Source: CAZMNY01 sp964567745 (lineage in GTDB: Bacteria > Planctomycetota > Planctomycetia > Pirellulales > Pirellulaceae). Taken from it: a stretch of DNA of 64,000 nucleotides. Where the stretch lies: positions 62,001 to 126,000 of the forward strand of contig CAZMNY010000003.1 in the NCBI GenBank assembly GCA_964567745.1, read 5' to 3'. Below, in pieces: positions 46,216 to 54,731 of this stretch (its first letter is position 1; every line of letters starts with the position of its first letter). The translations under genes and the position numbers were made by a program. A model generated the notes under the pieces. That model did no database searches, was not told the origin of the DNA, and saw nothing but the letters and a program-made list of their open reading frames with translations.

Positions 46216-46701
46216 ATGACTGAGCGCCTGATTCAACGCTTGGACAGCTGGCTATCGACGAGTCGCGGCGGCTATTACGCTCAATTGCAGTCCGGCTTGA
46301 CTGACAGCGAGCTAGATCGATTTGAAGTTCGAATGTCGCTGACGTTGCCAGCGGAATTCCGCTCACTCTATCGTTGGCGCAACTGTCAGTCGCCGTCGTG
46401 CACGGAGAGCCTGCAGGGAAACCGAATGTTTTCGTCATTGGACGAAATTGCGGAGACCAAAGCCGATCTCGACTCGATGATCCGTCACGATTTCGACGAC
46501 CCTCGGTGGTGGCGGACCAGTTGGATCCCGTTTCTCGCGAACGGCGGAGGAGACCATCTTTGCCTTGATTTGGCCGCAGAAGACGGGGGCGTTCCTGGGC
46601 AGCTGATCAGCTCTTGGCACGATTGGGAAGAACGAACCATCGAGTTCGCCAGCCTGACCGACTGGCTTATCTTCTTGCTGCCAGACTCATCAACGCCGTA
46701 G
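46216..46701 (+). CDS. SMI1/KNR4 (SUKH) family protein, probable immunity protein
   Basis: A small cytoplasmic protein of 161 residues with one SMI1/KNR4 domain across almost its whole length. Typical blocks are LTLPAEFRSLYRWRN, SLDEIAETKADLD, WWRTSWIPFLANGGGDHLCL, and GGVPGQLISSWHDWEERTIE. SUKH proteins are known immunity partners of secreted nuclease toxins, often found in arrays with other immunity families. The ATG directly follows the stop of the Imm22-like pseudogene, supporting a former immunity operon. Its own frame is intact, unlike its neighbour. The cognate toxin is not visible in the window. Confidence 0.85.
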   Translation: MTERLIQRLDSWLSTSRGGYYAQLQSGLTDSELDRFEVRMSLTLPAEFRSLYRWRNCQSPSCTESLQGNRMFSSLDEIAETKADLDSMIRHDFDDPRWWRTSWIPFLANGGGDHLCLDLAAEDGGVPGQLISSWHDWEERTIEFASLTDWLIFLLPDSSTP

Positions 46702-47088
46702 CTTAGTTCTGGTTGGAACAGCGATGAGTTCGATAGCCGAGTGGGCACCTTCGTTCCTCGAGAAACCAGGATAGCCAATCAGCCTTAGCTCGGCTGAATC
46801 GTGAGCAGATCGGCAAGCGCGCGTCGCGCGCGGTTTGCGAGCGTCCGATCGTTTCGGACGAACCGATCCGAATGAGGACAGTCGGCAGCTGATTTGTCGG
46901 CAGCTGATTTGCATCGCAAATCGGTTGGGCGGCTGGATGAGGCGAGAAATTGTCGAAATGACGCCGTGCGCGCGGTTTGAGGTCGTCTGGGCAGCGAAAG
47001 AGGATCGCTGAGCGCGCGGATTGAGAATGGCTCGGATTTGAGCTTCGAGATTTCGGCGAGATGGGAACGGTTTGCGGCCTAGTCGGAC
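46702..47088. repeat. Non-coding patch with three GCGCGCGG(T/A)TTG repeats and a perfect hairpin
   Basis: GCGCGCGGTTTG occurs at 46826-46837 and 46968-46979, and GCGCGCGGATTG at 47012-47023. A hairpin CGTCCGA-TCGTT-TCGGACG spans 46842-46860. GTCGGCAGCTGATTT is repeated directly at about 46880-46910. No gene is seen in these 387 bases. The patch lies immediately 3' of the RAYT gene, where REP-type substrates of such enzymes are often found, so a degenerate REP array is a reasonable reading. Confidence 0.55.
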
Positions 47089-48477
47089 CTAATCGCCAAC
47101 CGGCGGCGGGCGTGGAGCGGGCGGATCGCGAGCCGGAGGGTCGTTCGACGGGGCCGCCGACGTGTCAGCGTTCGGCGCAACGGCCTGTTTTGAGTCCAAC
47201 AGATTGAGAAGCGTCGCCTCGACTTCCTCATAGAAGGGCTTCTTGCGATCGCCGATCGCGTTCGGCGTTTCCTTCCAGTACTCAGCCGCCGGTCTTGATC
47301 CCCTCTTGCCGATCGAGTCGACGAGCGCCTGAACGGCGCACTCGTACTCGGACCAAGCGATATTCAGAAAGCATCGGTCTGACTTGCGCCGGCGCAACCG
47401 CTTTCGCAATTTGTGGTCGATCGAGAAGGCACGCGTCTTGCGCGGTCGGCCGCGTTTCCGAACAACGGGCTTACCCGCGGGCGACAAGGGCTTTTCAACT
47501 TCCTCCCTATCGCCCAAATCCTCAAACGCCCCTTCTTCGTCGTCCACAATCAACTTGTCGTCAACGCCCGAGTCGAATGCCGTTACATTCGGCAACAACT
47601 CGCCAGTCTCATCACGAACGGTTGCGGACAGATCAATCGGCTCGCCCGCCGCATTCACAATGATAATCTTCTCGGCGGTAGCCAGCGGACCATGATCGGA
47701 TATCGGTGCCAACCATGCATCGCGATACAACTCACGCAGCCTGTTCTCATCCAGCCCACACGGGGTCCCACATTCGAATTCTTCCAGCAGCTTTCGCCAT
47801 GCCGCCGGAGACTGCCCAGCACTCCAATCCGCCCTGGCTCGCTCAGCCAACATGCGATCTTGAATACCCGAATTGTGCGACTCGATAAGCGACTTCGCCG
47901 CGCCGGCTCGAATCTGATTCAAGTCGCAATAGAACGAGCAGCAAAGAGCATCATCGTCGCTTAAGAGCCGTCGGTTCTTGAACCGGCCATCAAAGAAATG
48001 ACCCGATGTGCCCATCTCCGCATTGAAGAGTGTTGCCAGAGGTTGCTTGAGCCGAGCCATAAAATCGCTGATCGATCCGAGCGCCCCGCGAGCTCGAGCG
48101 AGCTTTTCCGCGTCCTGCAAGACGGAACGTACTTCGGCGTCGGTCGGCGTTCGGCTCCATTGACCGTCCTCCCAATTCGGCCAAGCCAACTTGTACTTCC
48201 ACGCACATTCTTCGTCCGACCATGTCTCAACGATGTCAGGGCGGGAGCGAAGAATTAGATGGAAATGATTCGAGAGAACCGAGTAGTTCGCGACATCTAT
48301 TGCGAAAATGAGCGCCAAATTCTTAATTAACTCAGCCACAATGTCGCGGCGGTGCGAATAGTCTCGCCCCGTATCCGAGTCGAATCCGCAAAGCATCTTC
48401 TGCTGCGCACAACGCGAAGAAACGTGCTGAGTCTCCACCTTCCCCTTGGTTAGGGTGTCACAACGCGGGCTCGTCAT
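47089..48477 (-). CDS. REP-associated tyrosine transposase (RAYT) with C-terminal AT-hook
   Basis: A Y1 HUH transposase-like protein of 462 residues. The HUH motif is His71-Phe-His73 (LSNHFHLIL), and Tyr183 lies in FYCDLNQIRAG, the family's Y-x-x-LNP-x-RAG helix. RAYTs are known to nick and mobilise REP palindromes. The catalytic part covers about residues 1-225; the remaining half is unusual: an acidic stretch (DDKLIVDDEEGAFEDLGDRE), an AT-hook (KRGRPRK, 341-347) embedded in basic sequence, and a proline-rich end. The AT-hook suggests extra minor-groove binding. REP-like material lies right behind the gene and at 22.4 kb. It appears intact, single-copy and domesticated rather than a typical IS. 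Confidence 0.85.
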   Translation of the reverse strand: MTSPRCDTLTKGKVETQHVSSRCAQQKMLCGFDSDTGRDYSHRRDIVAELIKNLALIFAIDVANYSVLSNHFHLILRSRPDIVETWSDEECAWKYKLAWPNWEDGQWSRTPTDAEVRSVLQDAEKLARARGALGSISDFMARLKQPLATLFNAEMGTSGHFFDGRFKNRRLLSDDDALCCSFYCDLNQIRAGAAKSLIESHNSGIQDRMLAERARADWSAGQSPAAWRKLLEEFECGTPCGLDENRLRELYRDAWLAPISDHGPLATAEKIIIVNAAGEPIDLSATVRDETGELLPNVTAFDSGVDDKLIVDDEEGAFEDLGDREEVEKPLSPAGKPVVRKRGRPRKTRAFSIDHKLRKRLRRRKSDRCFLNIAWSEYECAVQALVDSIGKRGSRPAAEYWKETPNAIGDRKKPFYEEVEATLLNLLDSKQAVAPNADTSAAPSNDPPARDPPAPRPPPVGD

Positions 48478-48925
48478 CTCAGTCCATCCTTGTTGACGTG
48501 AGAGAATTCTTGCTAAAGCAATGCATCCATCACCGACTGAAGAACGAACCCATCTAAGTCTGGCCGCATCGACTGAGCCGGCAAGAGATGTAATTCGGCC
48601 ACAAACAAGAACTCACGAGAAACTCAACCGCGTTCGCCAAGCTGATGTCAGGCTGCGTAAGAATGATCAAGACGTGGGCGCGAACCGCACCGACGAAAAG
48701 CAGCCCTCGCGCCTCGAATGGCGACAGCCAGACGACGACGTTTGACGTGCGAAACGTCAAGGCAATTGGACCCAAGACAGAGAAATCCCGGCCGTGAATG
48801 GCGTTGCACTGAGGACCACTGACAGGGCCCTGGATCTTTGCTGCGACAGCCACGCCCGTGACGTATCATAGAGAGACGTCTTGTGGCCTTGCTCGCCCCT
48901 ACCCACCGCAGTTGGAATTCCCCTC
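48478..48925. other. Intergenic stretch, 448 bases
   Basis: The region divides the RAYT from the propeller gene and should carry both promoters. A 99-codon hydrophobic minus-strand ORF (48554-48853) and a 74-codon plus-strand ORF overlap here, but neither has a recognisable domain, so I call neither. I see no strong inverted repeat. Confidence 0.4.
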
Positions 48926-51900
48926 ATGCTCAACGCCTCAAACTCATTGAGACTCGCCACCGCTCTCGCTCTCCTTCTCACGTCCGTCGCGACGACATCG
49001 CTGTTCGCCCAACAATCGTCCGACAAGCCGGCAAGAACTCAAGCAGCTCCGGCAAAGCCGAAAACGAACCCAAAGGTCGACGACAAGAAGAAGGAAGGCA
49101 CCAAGAAAGACGAAACCAAGAAGGCTGAAATCAAGAAACAGGAAGACGCAAAGAAGAAAGCCCACGAGGCGAAAGAGGCTGAAGCGAAAAAGAAAGCTGC
49201 GGATGCAGCGGCCAAGAAGAAAGAGGCTGACGAAGCGAAGAAGAAGGCCGAGACCGCAAAGGCTCGAAACGAGGTTGCGGCGAGTTGGATCAAGAGCATG
49301 ACCTGGCGGCAAATCGGACCGACGTCGATGGGTGGGAGGATTGTCGATTTGGCCGTTGTCGAAACTCAACCCTCTCGATTCTGGATTGCAACTGCGTCCG
49401 GAGGGATCTTCAAAACAGAAAACAATGGCGTCACTTTCAAACCCCAATTTCAATTTGAGAATTCAATTTGTATCGGCGACGTCGCGATCGCGGCTTCCGA
49501 CCCCAAAATCGTGTGGGTCGGCACGGGCGAAAATAACGCCCGCAACTCAGTCTCTTGGGGAGACGGAGTGTACAAGTCAGTCGACGGCGGCGAGACATGG
49601 AACAACATGGGGTTGAAAAAGTCGTTTCAAATTGGCCGCATCCTTATCCACCCAAAGAATCCAGACATCGTATTCGTCAGCGCCGTCGGAAGACTTTGGG
49701 GTAAAAACGAAGAGCGAGGGCTCTACAAAACGACCGATGGCGGAAAGACGTGGCAACGCATTCTGCATGGCGACTCTGGCGTTGGCTGCATTGACATCGC
49801 GATGCAGCCCGGCAATCCGGACACGATGCTCGCTGCCATGTACGAACGCAAACGAGACGCTTTCGATGGCGGAGATCCGGCGACTCGATTTAGTTGGGGC
49901 AGCGGCCTCTTCAAGTCGACCGATGGCGGCGAAAATTGGACGCGAGTTTCCAAGGGACTGCCAGCCGTCAAGCTTGGTAGGATCAGTTTTGACTTCATGA
50001 AGACCAAGCCGAATGTCGTTTACGCCGTGGTCGAGTCGGAAAAGATCGGCTCGGCGCCCAAAGGAGCGAAACTGCCGGCTTTGATGGGCATTCAAGGCAA
50101 CTCACAAGACAGCTCGGCCAAACTGACCTCAGTCACGCCAGACGGGGCAACCGCAAAAGCGGGACTCAAGGTTGGCGACACTATTGTCGAAATGGCGGGC
50201 GTCAAGATTGCCAACTACCAAGCACTCGTCGCCGAAATCCGCAAACACCACGCCGGCAAAACAGTGACGGTGAAAGCAAAGCGAGGTGACGAGACTTTGG
50301 AAGTCAAATTGGCGTTTGGGCGACGAGGCAATTCGGCGCAACCATTCGGCACGCGACTCGGCGGGCAGATGGCGAACATCCAATCGCAGCAGGGCAAGAA
50401 CGGTTTTCAAACGGGCGGAGTCTACAAGTCGACCGACGCCGGCGACTCCTGGACTCGAGTCAACAGCCTCAATCCGAGGCCGTTCTATTTCAGCCAAATT
50501 CGTGTCGATCCGAACAATGAAAACATCATCTTCGTTTGCGGAATATCGTTGCACCGCTCCGGTGACGGCGGCAAGACGTTTCAAGGCAACGCAGGAAGCG
50601 CGACGCATCCTGATCATCACGCGATGTGGATCAACCCAGCCAACTCAAAACACATTCTGCTCGGCTGCGACGGCGGCTTGAACACCACCTACGACGGGTC
50701 AGCCAATTGGGATTTCAACGACAGTCTCCCCATCGGCCAGTTCTACCACGTCGGCATCGACACACGGCAGCCATACAATGTTTACGGCGGACTACAGGAC
50801 AACGGGAGTTGGGGCGGGCCGAGCGCATTGCGAGGCTCAAGCGGTCCAACCGTGCACAACTGGTTCACGATCGGCGGCGGCGACGGCTTCATCTGTTTGA
50901 CCGATCCCAATGATCCAGACACCGTCTATTATGAATCCCAGTACGGTCGAATGGCTCGAGTCAACCTCGCGACCGGTGCCCGCAATGGAATTCGCCCTAC
51001 CGGCACAAAAGAAAATCCGTTGAGGTTCAATTGGAAGACGCCTTACATCCTCTCCAACCACAATCCGAAAATCTTTTATTGCTTCGCCAACCGTGTATTC
51101 AAATCGCTCGAGCAAGGCGACAAACTACGGCCCATCTCGCCCGAACTCACGAGCTACGTGCAAGGAACAGGTACGGCGATTTCCGAGTCGCCCGTCAACC
51201 CAAACGTGCTTTACGCTGGGACGGACGACGGAAACCTATGGTCGACCACCGACGGCGGCGTTAAGTGGAACAAATTGAGAATCAAAGGACTCAAAGGCGC
51301 GAAGCGAGTGAGCAGCATCGAAGCGTCTCGCTTCAATGAACGACGCGCCTACGCCACGCTCGATGGACACTATTACGACGATGATGCGCCCCACGTATTC
51401 ACGACGGAAGATTATGGCAAAACTTGGAAGGCGATCGATCGAGGTCTGCCGAGCGGCAGCGCCCGCGTGCTTCGCGAAGACATCGTGAATCCTAACGTTC
51501 TTTACCTCGGCACGGAATTTGGAATCTGGACGACCGTCGATCGAGGCCAAACGTGGATACGACTCAACAACAACTTGCCACACGTCGCGGTTCATGAAAT
51601 CGCCGTGCATCCGACCGCCGGCGAAATTGTCGCCGGCACCCACGGGCGGAGTCTATGGATTTTGGACGTTGCCGCGCTACGACAACTCAACACCGCGACG
51701 CTCGACAAAGCCGCCAATCTCTTCAAACCGCAAACAGCTGTCCTTTGGCATGGAGCAACCGGCAAACGATTCTTTGGACGTAGAAACTTCGTCGGACAAA
51801 ATCCACGCTCCGGCGGCGTTCTCTACTACTCGCTGAAGGATGATGTCAAACAAGTGACGCTCACCATCAGTGACGTTGAAGGAAATCGAGTGGCTCGCAT

Positions 51901-52162
51901 TCCGACAAAGAAAACGGCGGGCATGCACATCAGCGTCTGGAATTTGCGCCGTGCTCGCCGTCCACAGAGCGGTCGATCAGGACCAAGAAATTTCGGCTCC
52001 TCGCGAATCGCACCGGGAACGTACCTGGCCACACTCAACGTCGACGGCAAGGATTACAAACAGACAATCCAAGTCGATATCGACCCCGATTTCCCGGCGA
52101 ACACTCGAACGTTTGACGAAGACGAACGACTCCGGAAACTGCTCAAAGTCAAAGATGACTAA
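48926..52162 (+). CDS. Exported VPS10/BNR-type beta-propeller protein with inserted PDZ domain
   Basis: A 1078-residue exported protein of the sortilin/BNR-repeat type. ATG 48926 gives a signal peptide (ALALLLTSVATTSLFAQQ). Residues about 35-115 are a lysine/alanine/glutamate-rich coiled-coil-like linker. The propeller then begins (SMTWRQIGPTSMGGRIVDLA), with Asp-box-like repeats such as YKSVDGGETWNN, YKTTDGGKTWQR, FKSTDGGENWTR and YKSTDAGDSWTR. Between repeats a PDZ domain is inserted (about 378-470; VTPDGATAKAGLKVGDTIVEMAGVKI). More repeats and a short beta domain with a basic RRARRPQ segment follow. PDZ domains bind C-terminal peptides, so protein capture at the surface is plausible; no catalytic site is clear. 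Confidence 0.9.
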   Translation: MLNASNSLRLATALALLLTSVATTSLFAQQSSDKPARTQAAPAKPKTNPKVDDKKKEGTKKDETKKAEIKKQEDAKKKAHEAKEAEAKKKAADAAAKKKEADEAKKKAETAKARNEVAASWIKSMTWRQIGPTSMGGRIVDLAVVETQPSRFWIATASGGIFKTENNGVTFKPQFQFENSICIGDVAIAASDPKIVWVGTGENNARNSVSWGDGVYKSVDGGETWNNMGLKKSFQIGRILIHPKNPDIVFVSAVGRLWGKNEERGLYKTTDGGKTWQRILHGDSGVGCIDIAMQPGNPDTMLAAMYERKRDAFDGGDPATRFSWGSGLFKSTDGGENWTRVSKGLPAVKLGRISFDFMKTKPNVVYAVVESEKIGSAPKGAKLPALMGIQGNSQDSSAKLTSVTPDGATAKAGLKVGDTIVEMAGVKIANYQALVAEIRKHHAGKTVTVKAKRGDETLEVKLAFGRRGNSAQPFGTRLGGQMANIQSQQGKNGFQTGGVYKSTDAGDSWTRVNSLNPRPFYFSQIRVDPNNENIIFVCGISLHRSGDGGKTFQGNAGSATHPDHHAMWINPANSKHILLGCDGGLNTTYDGSANWDFNDSLPIGQFYHVGIDTRQPYNVYGGLQDNGSWGGPSALRGSSGPTVHNWFTIGGGDGFICLTDPNDPDTVYYESQYGRMARVNLATGARNGIRPTGTKENPLRFNWKTPYILSNHNPKIFYCFANRVFKSLEQGDKLRPISPELTSYVQGTGTAISESPVNPNVLYAGTDDGNLWSTTDGGVKWNKLRIKGLKGAKRVSSIEASRFNERRAYATLDGHYYDDDAPHVFTTEDYGKTWKAIDRGLPSGSARVLREDIVNPNVLYLGTEFGIWTTVDRGQTWIRLNNNLPHVAVHEIAVHPTAGEIVAGTHGRSLWILDVAALRQLNTATLDKAANLFKPQTAVLWHGATGKRFFGRRNFVGQNPRSGGVLYYSLKDDVKQVTLTISDVEGNRVARIPTKKTAGMHISVWNLRRARRPQSGRSGPRNFGSSRIAPGTYLATLNVDGKDYKQTIQVDIDPDFPANTRTFDEDERLRKLLKVKDD

Positions 52163-52178
52163 CGCGCCGCCGACCAAC

Positions 52179-53516
52179 TCAGTTCTTGGCGAGCGACTCG
52201 CGAGCGACTCGCAATACATTGCCGCCGATGATTTTTCGGATATCGTCGTCCGAGTAGCCTCGCTGCACGAGTCCGACTGTAAACAACGGCCAGTTTGTGA
52301 ACGAGATACTCTCGATCGCCTCGGGCTTGGCTTTATAGTTGTCAGGCAACCAAAGTGTGCGGAAATCGTCACGACCTCGTCGAGTCTTTGGAATCTTTCT
52401 CCGCTCAGCCGATGAGTTCTGCGAAGAGTAAGCAACGTCGGTCCCGAAAGCCACGTGGTCGACGCCAAACTTCTTGGCGACGTGATCGACATGATTGAGC
52501 AACATGTCGATCGCTCCGCTGCCTCGCAGGAATCGAGAAATGCAACAAATTCCGACCAGACCGCCAGTGTCCGCGATCGCTCGAATCACCCCATCCGGCT
52601 TGCTTCTCGCATGAGGATTGGAATCGAGAGCGGCGCAAACGGTATGACTTGCGACAACGGGTTTTTGAGATGCCTCGGCCGCCTCGAGACTTGTCTTCCA
52701 ACCTGAATGGGCACAATCGGGAATCACGCCAACTCGATTCATCTCAGCGATCACTCGCCGCCCAAAATCGCTCAGCCCCGCATCCGTCTTCTCGCCGCAA
52801 CCATCGCCGATCATGTTGCGTCGCTGATAGGTCAGATGCATCATGCGAATCCCAAGCTGAAAGAAGACTCGCAGATAACGCAACTCGTCTTCGACAGAGA
52901 CCCACTGTTGAGTCAACGGCACTCCGTTGCCTGTGAGGTATAGACAGTGTCGACTCTCGCGTTTTGCCGCAACGACTTCGTCCGGCACAGACGCCTTGGC
53001 CACGAAGCCCTTCAGCATGTCCGTTGCAAACGTGAATCGCGCCAGCCGCTTGATCAGGCGAAGCGGCGCCTGGCCTTCCTCGCCGGCGTTTTGAAAAATG
53101 CAAGTCACGCCCGACGCCCGCCAACCCAAGCGATACTCCTGCTCTTCAATCGGGTTGGTGACGTAGCGAGTCATACCCATTTCTTCTCGCATGTCGTCGA
53201 GTTCTAAATCCGAAGCGCCAGACTCGATCGCCGCGGCGAGCGCGTCTCCATCAACCGCAGCCCGCGGCGAAAACGAATAACCGTCAAACACGAGCGACTC
53301 GGCGTGCAAACGAAGTCCGTGTTCGAGGTCTCGGCTGGAAGGCTTGAGAATGCCGAGACCAATTTCTCGCGCTCGCTCGATCTTCGGATTGAGGCGCTTT
53401 GTCATGGCATCCACGGCATCAATGTCGGCCGTCGCCCCGAATGCAACCGTCTTGCTGTTGATTGCAGCCATTGCAGCTGCGGCGGCGGACGTGCAAAGAA
53501 ACGATCGTCGTTGCAT
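52179..53516 (-). CDS. Membrane dipeptidase (peptidase M19 family), exported
   Basis: A renal-dipeptidase-like zinc peptidase of 445 residues. An N-terminal twin-arginine-like signal (QRRSFLCTSAAAAAMAAI) is followed by FDGYSFSPRAAVDGDAL, GIRMMHLTYQRRNMIGDGCG, DCAHSGWKTSLEAAEAS, VVASHTVCAAL and HVAFGTDVAYSS, which together hold the metal-site histidines and acids of M19. The usual HxD near the N-terminus reads FDGYS, so one metal ligand pair appears altered and activity is not assured. It ends 16 bases from the converging propeller gene. It is the third gene after a PhoD-like phosphatase and a lactonase on the same strand, probably read from the same transcript. Confidence 0.88.
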   Translation of the reverse strand: MQRRSFLCTSAAAAAMAAINSKTVAFGATADIDAVDAMTKRLNPKIERAREIGLGILKPSSRDLEHGLRLHAESLVFDGYSFSPRAAVDGDALAAAIESGASDLELDDMREEMGMTRYVTNPIEEQEYRLGWRASGVTCIFQNAGEEGQAPLRLIKRLARFTFATDMLKGFVAKASVPDEVVAAKRESRHCLYLTGNGVPLTQQWVSVEDELRYLRVFFQLGIRMMHLTYQRRNMIGDGCGEKTDAGLSDFGRRVIAEMNRVGVIPDCAHSGWKTSLEAAEASQKPVVASHTVCAALDSNPHARSKPDGVIRAIADTGGLVGICCISRFLRGSGAIDMLLNHVDHVAKKFGVDHVAFGTDVAYSSQNSSAERRKIPKTRRGRDDFRTLWLPDNYKAKPEAIESISFTNWPLFTVGLVQRGYSDDDIRKIIGGNVLRVARESLAKN

Positions 53517-53588
53517 GAGTTGCTTCTCTTTCGATTCCGCAAGTTACATTTGGCAAGTTACGTTTGGCAAGCACACATTCTAAGCGAG

Positions 53589-54728
53589 TCAAGGAATCAT
53601 GATGCACGACGGCATCTTGATCGACATCGGCTCGCCAACTCGCTCGATCGCGCCGTCTTCCTTAATTCGGAACACGACGACATTGTTCCCCGGCATGTTG
53701 GCGCAAATGAGCCACTTGCCATCGGGCGTAATCGCCAAGTTCTGCGGCCCTTTGCCGTTGCTGGACGTGATCGCCAATCGCTTAAGCGAACCGTCGGCGG
53801 CAATTCGATACGAGGCAACGCTGTCATGTCCCCGATTCGTGCCATAAAGAAATCGGCCGTTTGGTGTGATCTTCAAATCGGCCGTATGACTCGTTCCCTC
53901 AAAGTCGCCGGGCAGAGTTGAAACGCTTTGGCCCTTGGTGAGCTTTCCTGTTTTCGAGTCGTACGCGAAGTCGGTAATCGTGTTGAAAATCTCATTGATG
54001 ACATACAAGCGATCGCCGTTCGGGTGAAACGTCAAGTGCCTCGGTCCAGCGCCGGCGGCCGTGGCGGCGAACGGCGGTTGGTTGGCTTCGATTTCCGCTC
54101 GATTTGGATTGAGCCGATAGGCCATGATCTTATCGATACCCAAATCGGCGGCGAAAACAAATCGGTTATCGGGACTGACGACGATGCAATGGGCATGAGG
54201 CTCTTTTTGTCGAGCAGGATTCACGCTCGAGCCCTCGTGCTGCACAAATGTCGCAGCCTTCGCGATCGCCCCGTCCTTTCGAATCGGCAGCGACGCGACG
54301 CTGCCTGACGAATAATTCGCGACAAGCAACGTCTTGCCGTCCGCATCGACGTCGAGATAACAGGCCGCGGTTCCGAGCGCCGATTGCCGCCCGAGCAGTT
54401 TTAACTTTCCTTGCCTGCCGACAATCTCGAACGCCGCGATGTTTTCGTTTTCCTTCCCACCAAACTGGGCAGTGTCAATCGAGTACAAGAACCGCTTGTC
54501 CGGTGAAAGCGCCAAGAAAAACGGATGCTCGACTTCCACAGTCCGGTGCACCGTCTTCAGCTCGCCGGTTTCGGTGTCGAAATCGCACGCGTGAATGGCC
54601 CCATCGTCGCCCGAAGCGAATGCGGAAATGAATAATCGCAATGTCTCGGCCTGTGTCGTTTGAGTGAGTGCCTCGCCAAGCAAAATTGCTAAAGCAGCGA
54701 CGGACAATAATCTAAAAAAGGAACTCAT
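53589..54728 (-). CDS. Lactonase family beta-propeller (6-phosphogluconolactonase-like), exported
   Basis: A seven-bladed propeller of the lactonase (Pgl) family, 379 residues. A signal peptide (LLSVAALAILLGEALTQTTQA) makes the sugar-phosphate role of the cytoplasmic enzyme unlikely. Typical blades show FFLALSPDKRFLYSIDTAQF, ARQKEPHAHCIVVSPDNRFV, GAGPRHLTFHPNGDRLYVIN, and GPQNLAITPDGKWLICANMP, including the PHAH segment near the active site. GGAG precedes the start, lying inside the last codons of the upstream phosphatase gene, whose stop is only 3 bases before this ATG: translational coupling is likely. A lactone substrate in the periplasm is inference. Confidence 0.9.
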   Translation of the reverse strand: MSSFFRLLSVAALAILLGEALTQTTQAETLRLFISAFASGDDGAIHACDFDTETGELKTVHRTVEVEHPFFLALSPDKRFLYSIDTAQFGGKENENIAAFEIVGRQGKLKLLGRQSALGTAACYLDVDADGKTLLVANYSSGSVASLPIRKDGAIAKAATFVQHEGSSVNPARQKEPHAHCIVVSPDNRFVFAADLGIDKIMAYRLNPNRAEIEANQPPFAATAAGAGPRHLTFHPNGDRLYVINEIFNTITDFAYDSKTGKLTKGQSVSTLPGDFEGTSHTADLKITPNGRFLYGTNRGHDSVASYRIAADGSLKRLAITSSNGKGPQNLAITPDGKWLICANMPGNNVVVFRIKEDGAIERVGEPMSIKMPSCIMIP

Positions 54729-54731
54729 TAT

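Noticed and set aside
47089..48477. Complete IS200/IS605 insertion sequence
   Set aside because: There is no TnpB/OrfB, and the gene has the RAYT-type layout with a long non-catalytic tail rather than IS200 ends.
48554..48853. 99-codon hydrophobic minus-strand ORF between the RAYT and propeller genes
   Set aside because: It could be a membrane peptide but lacks a ribosome site and recognisable features.
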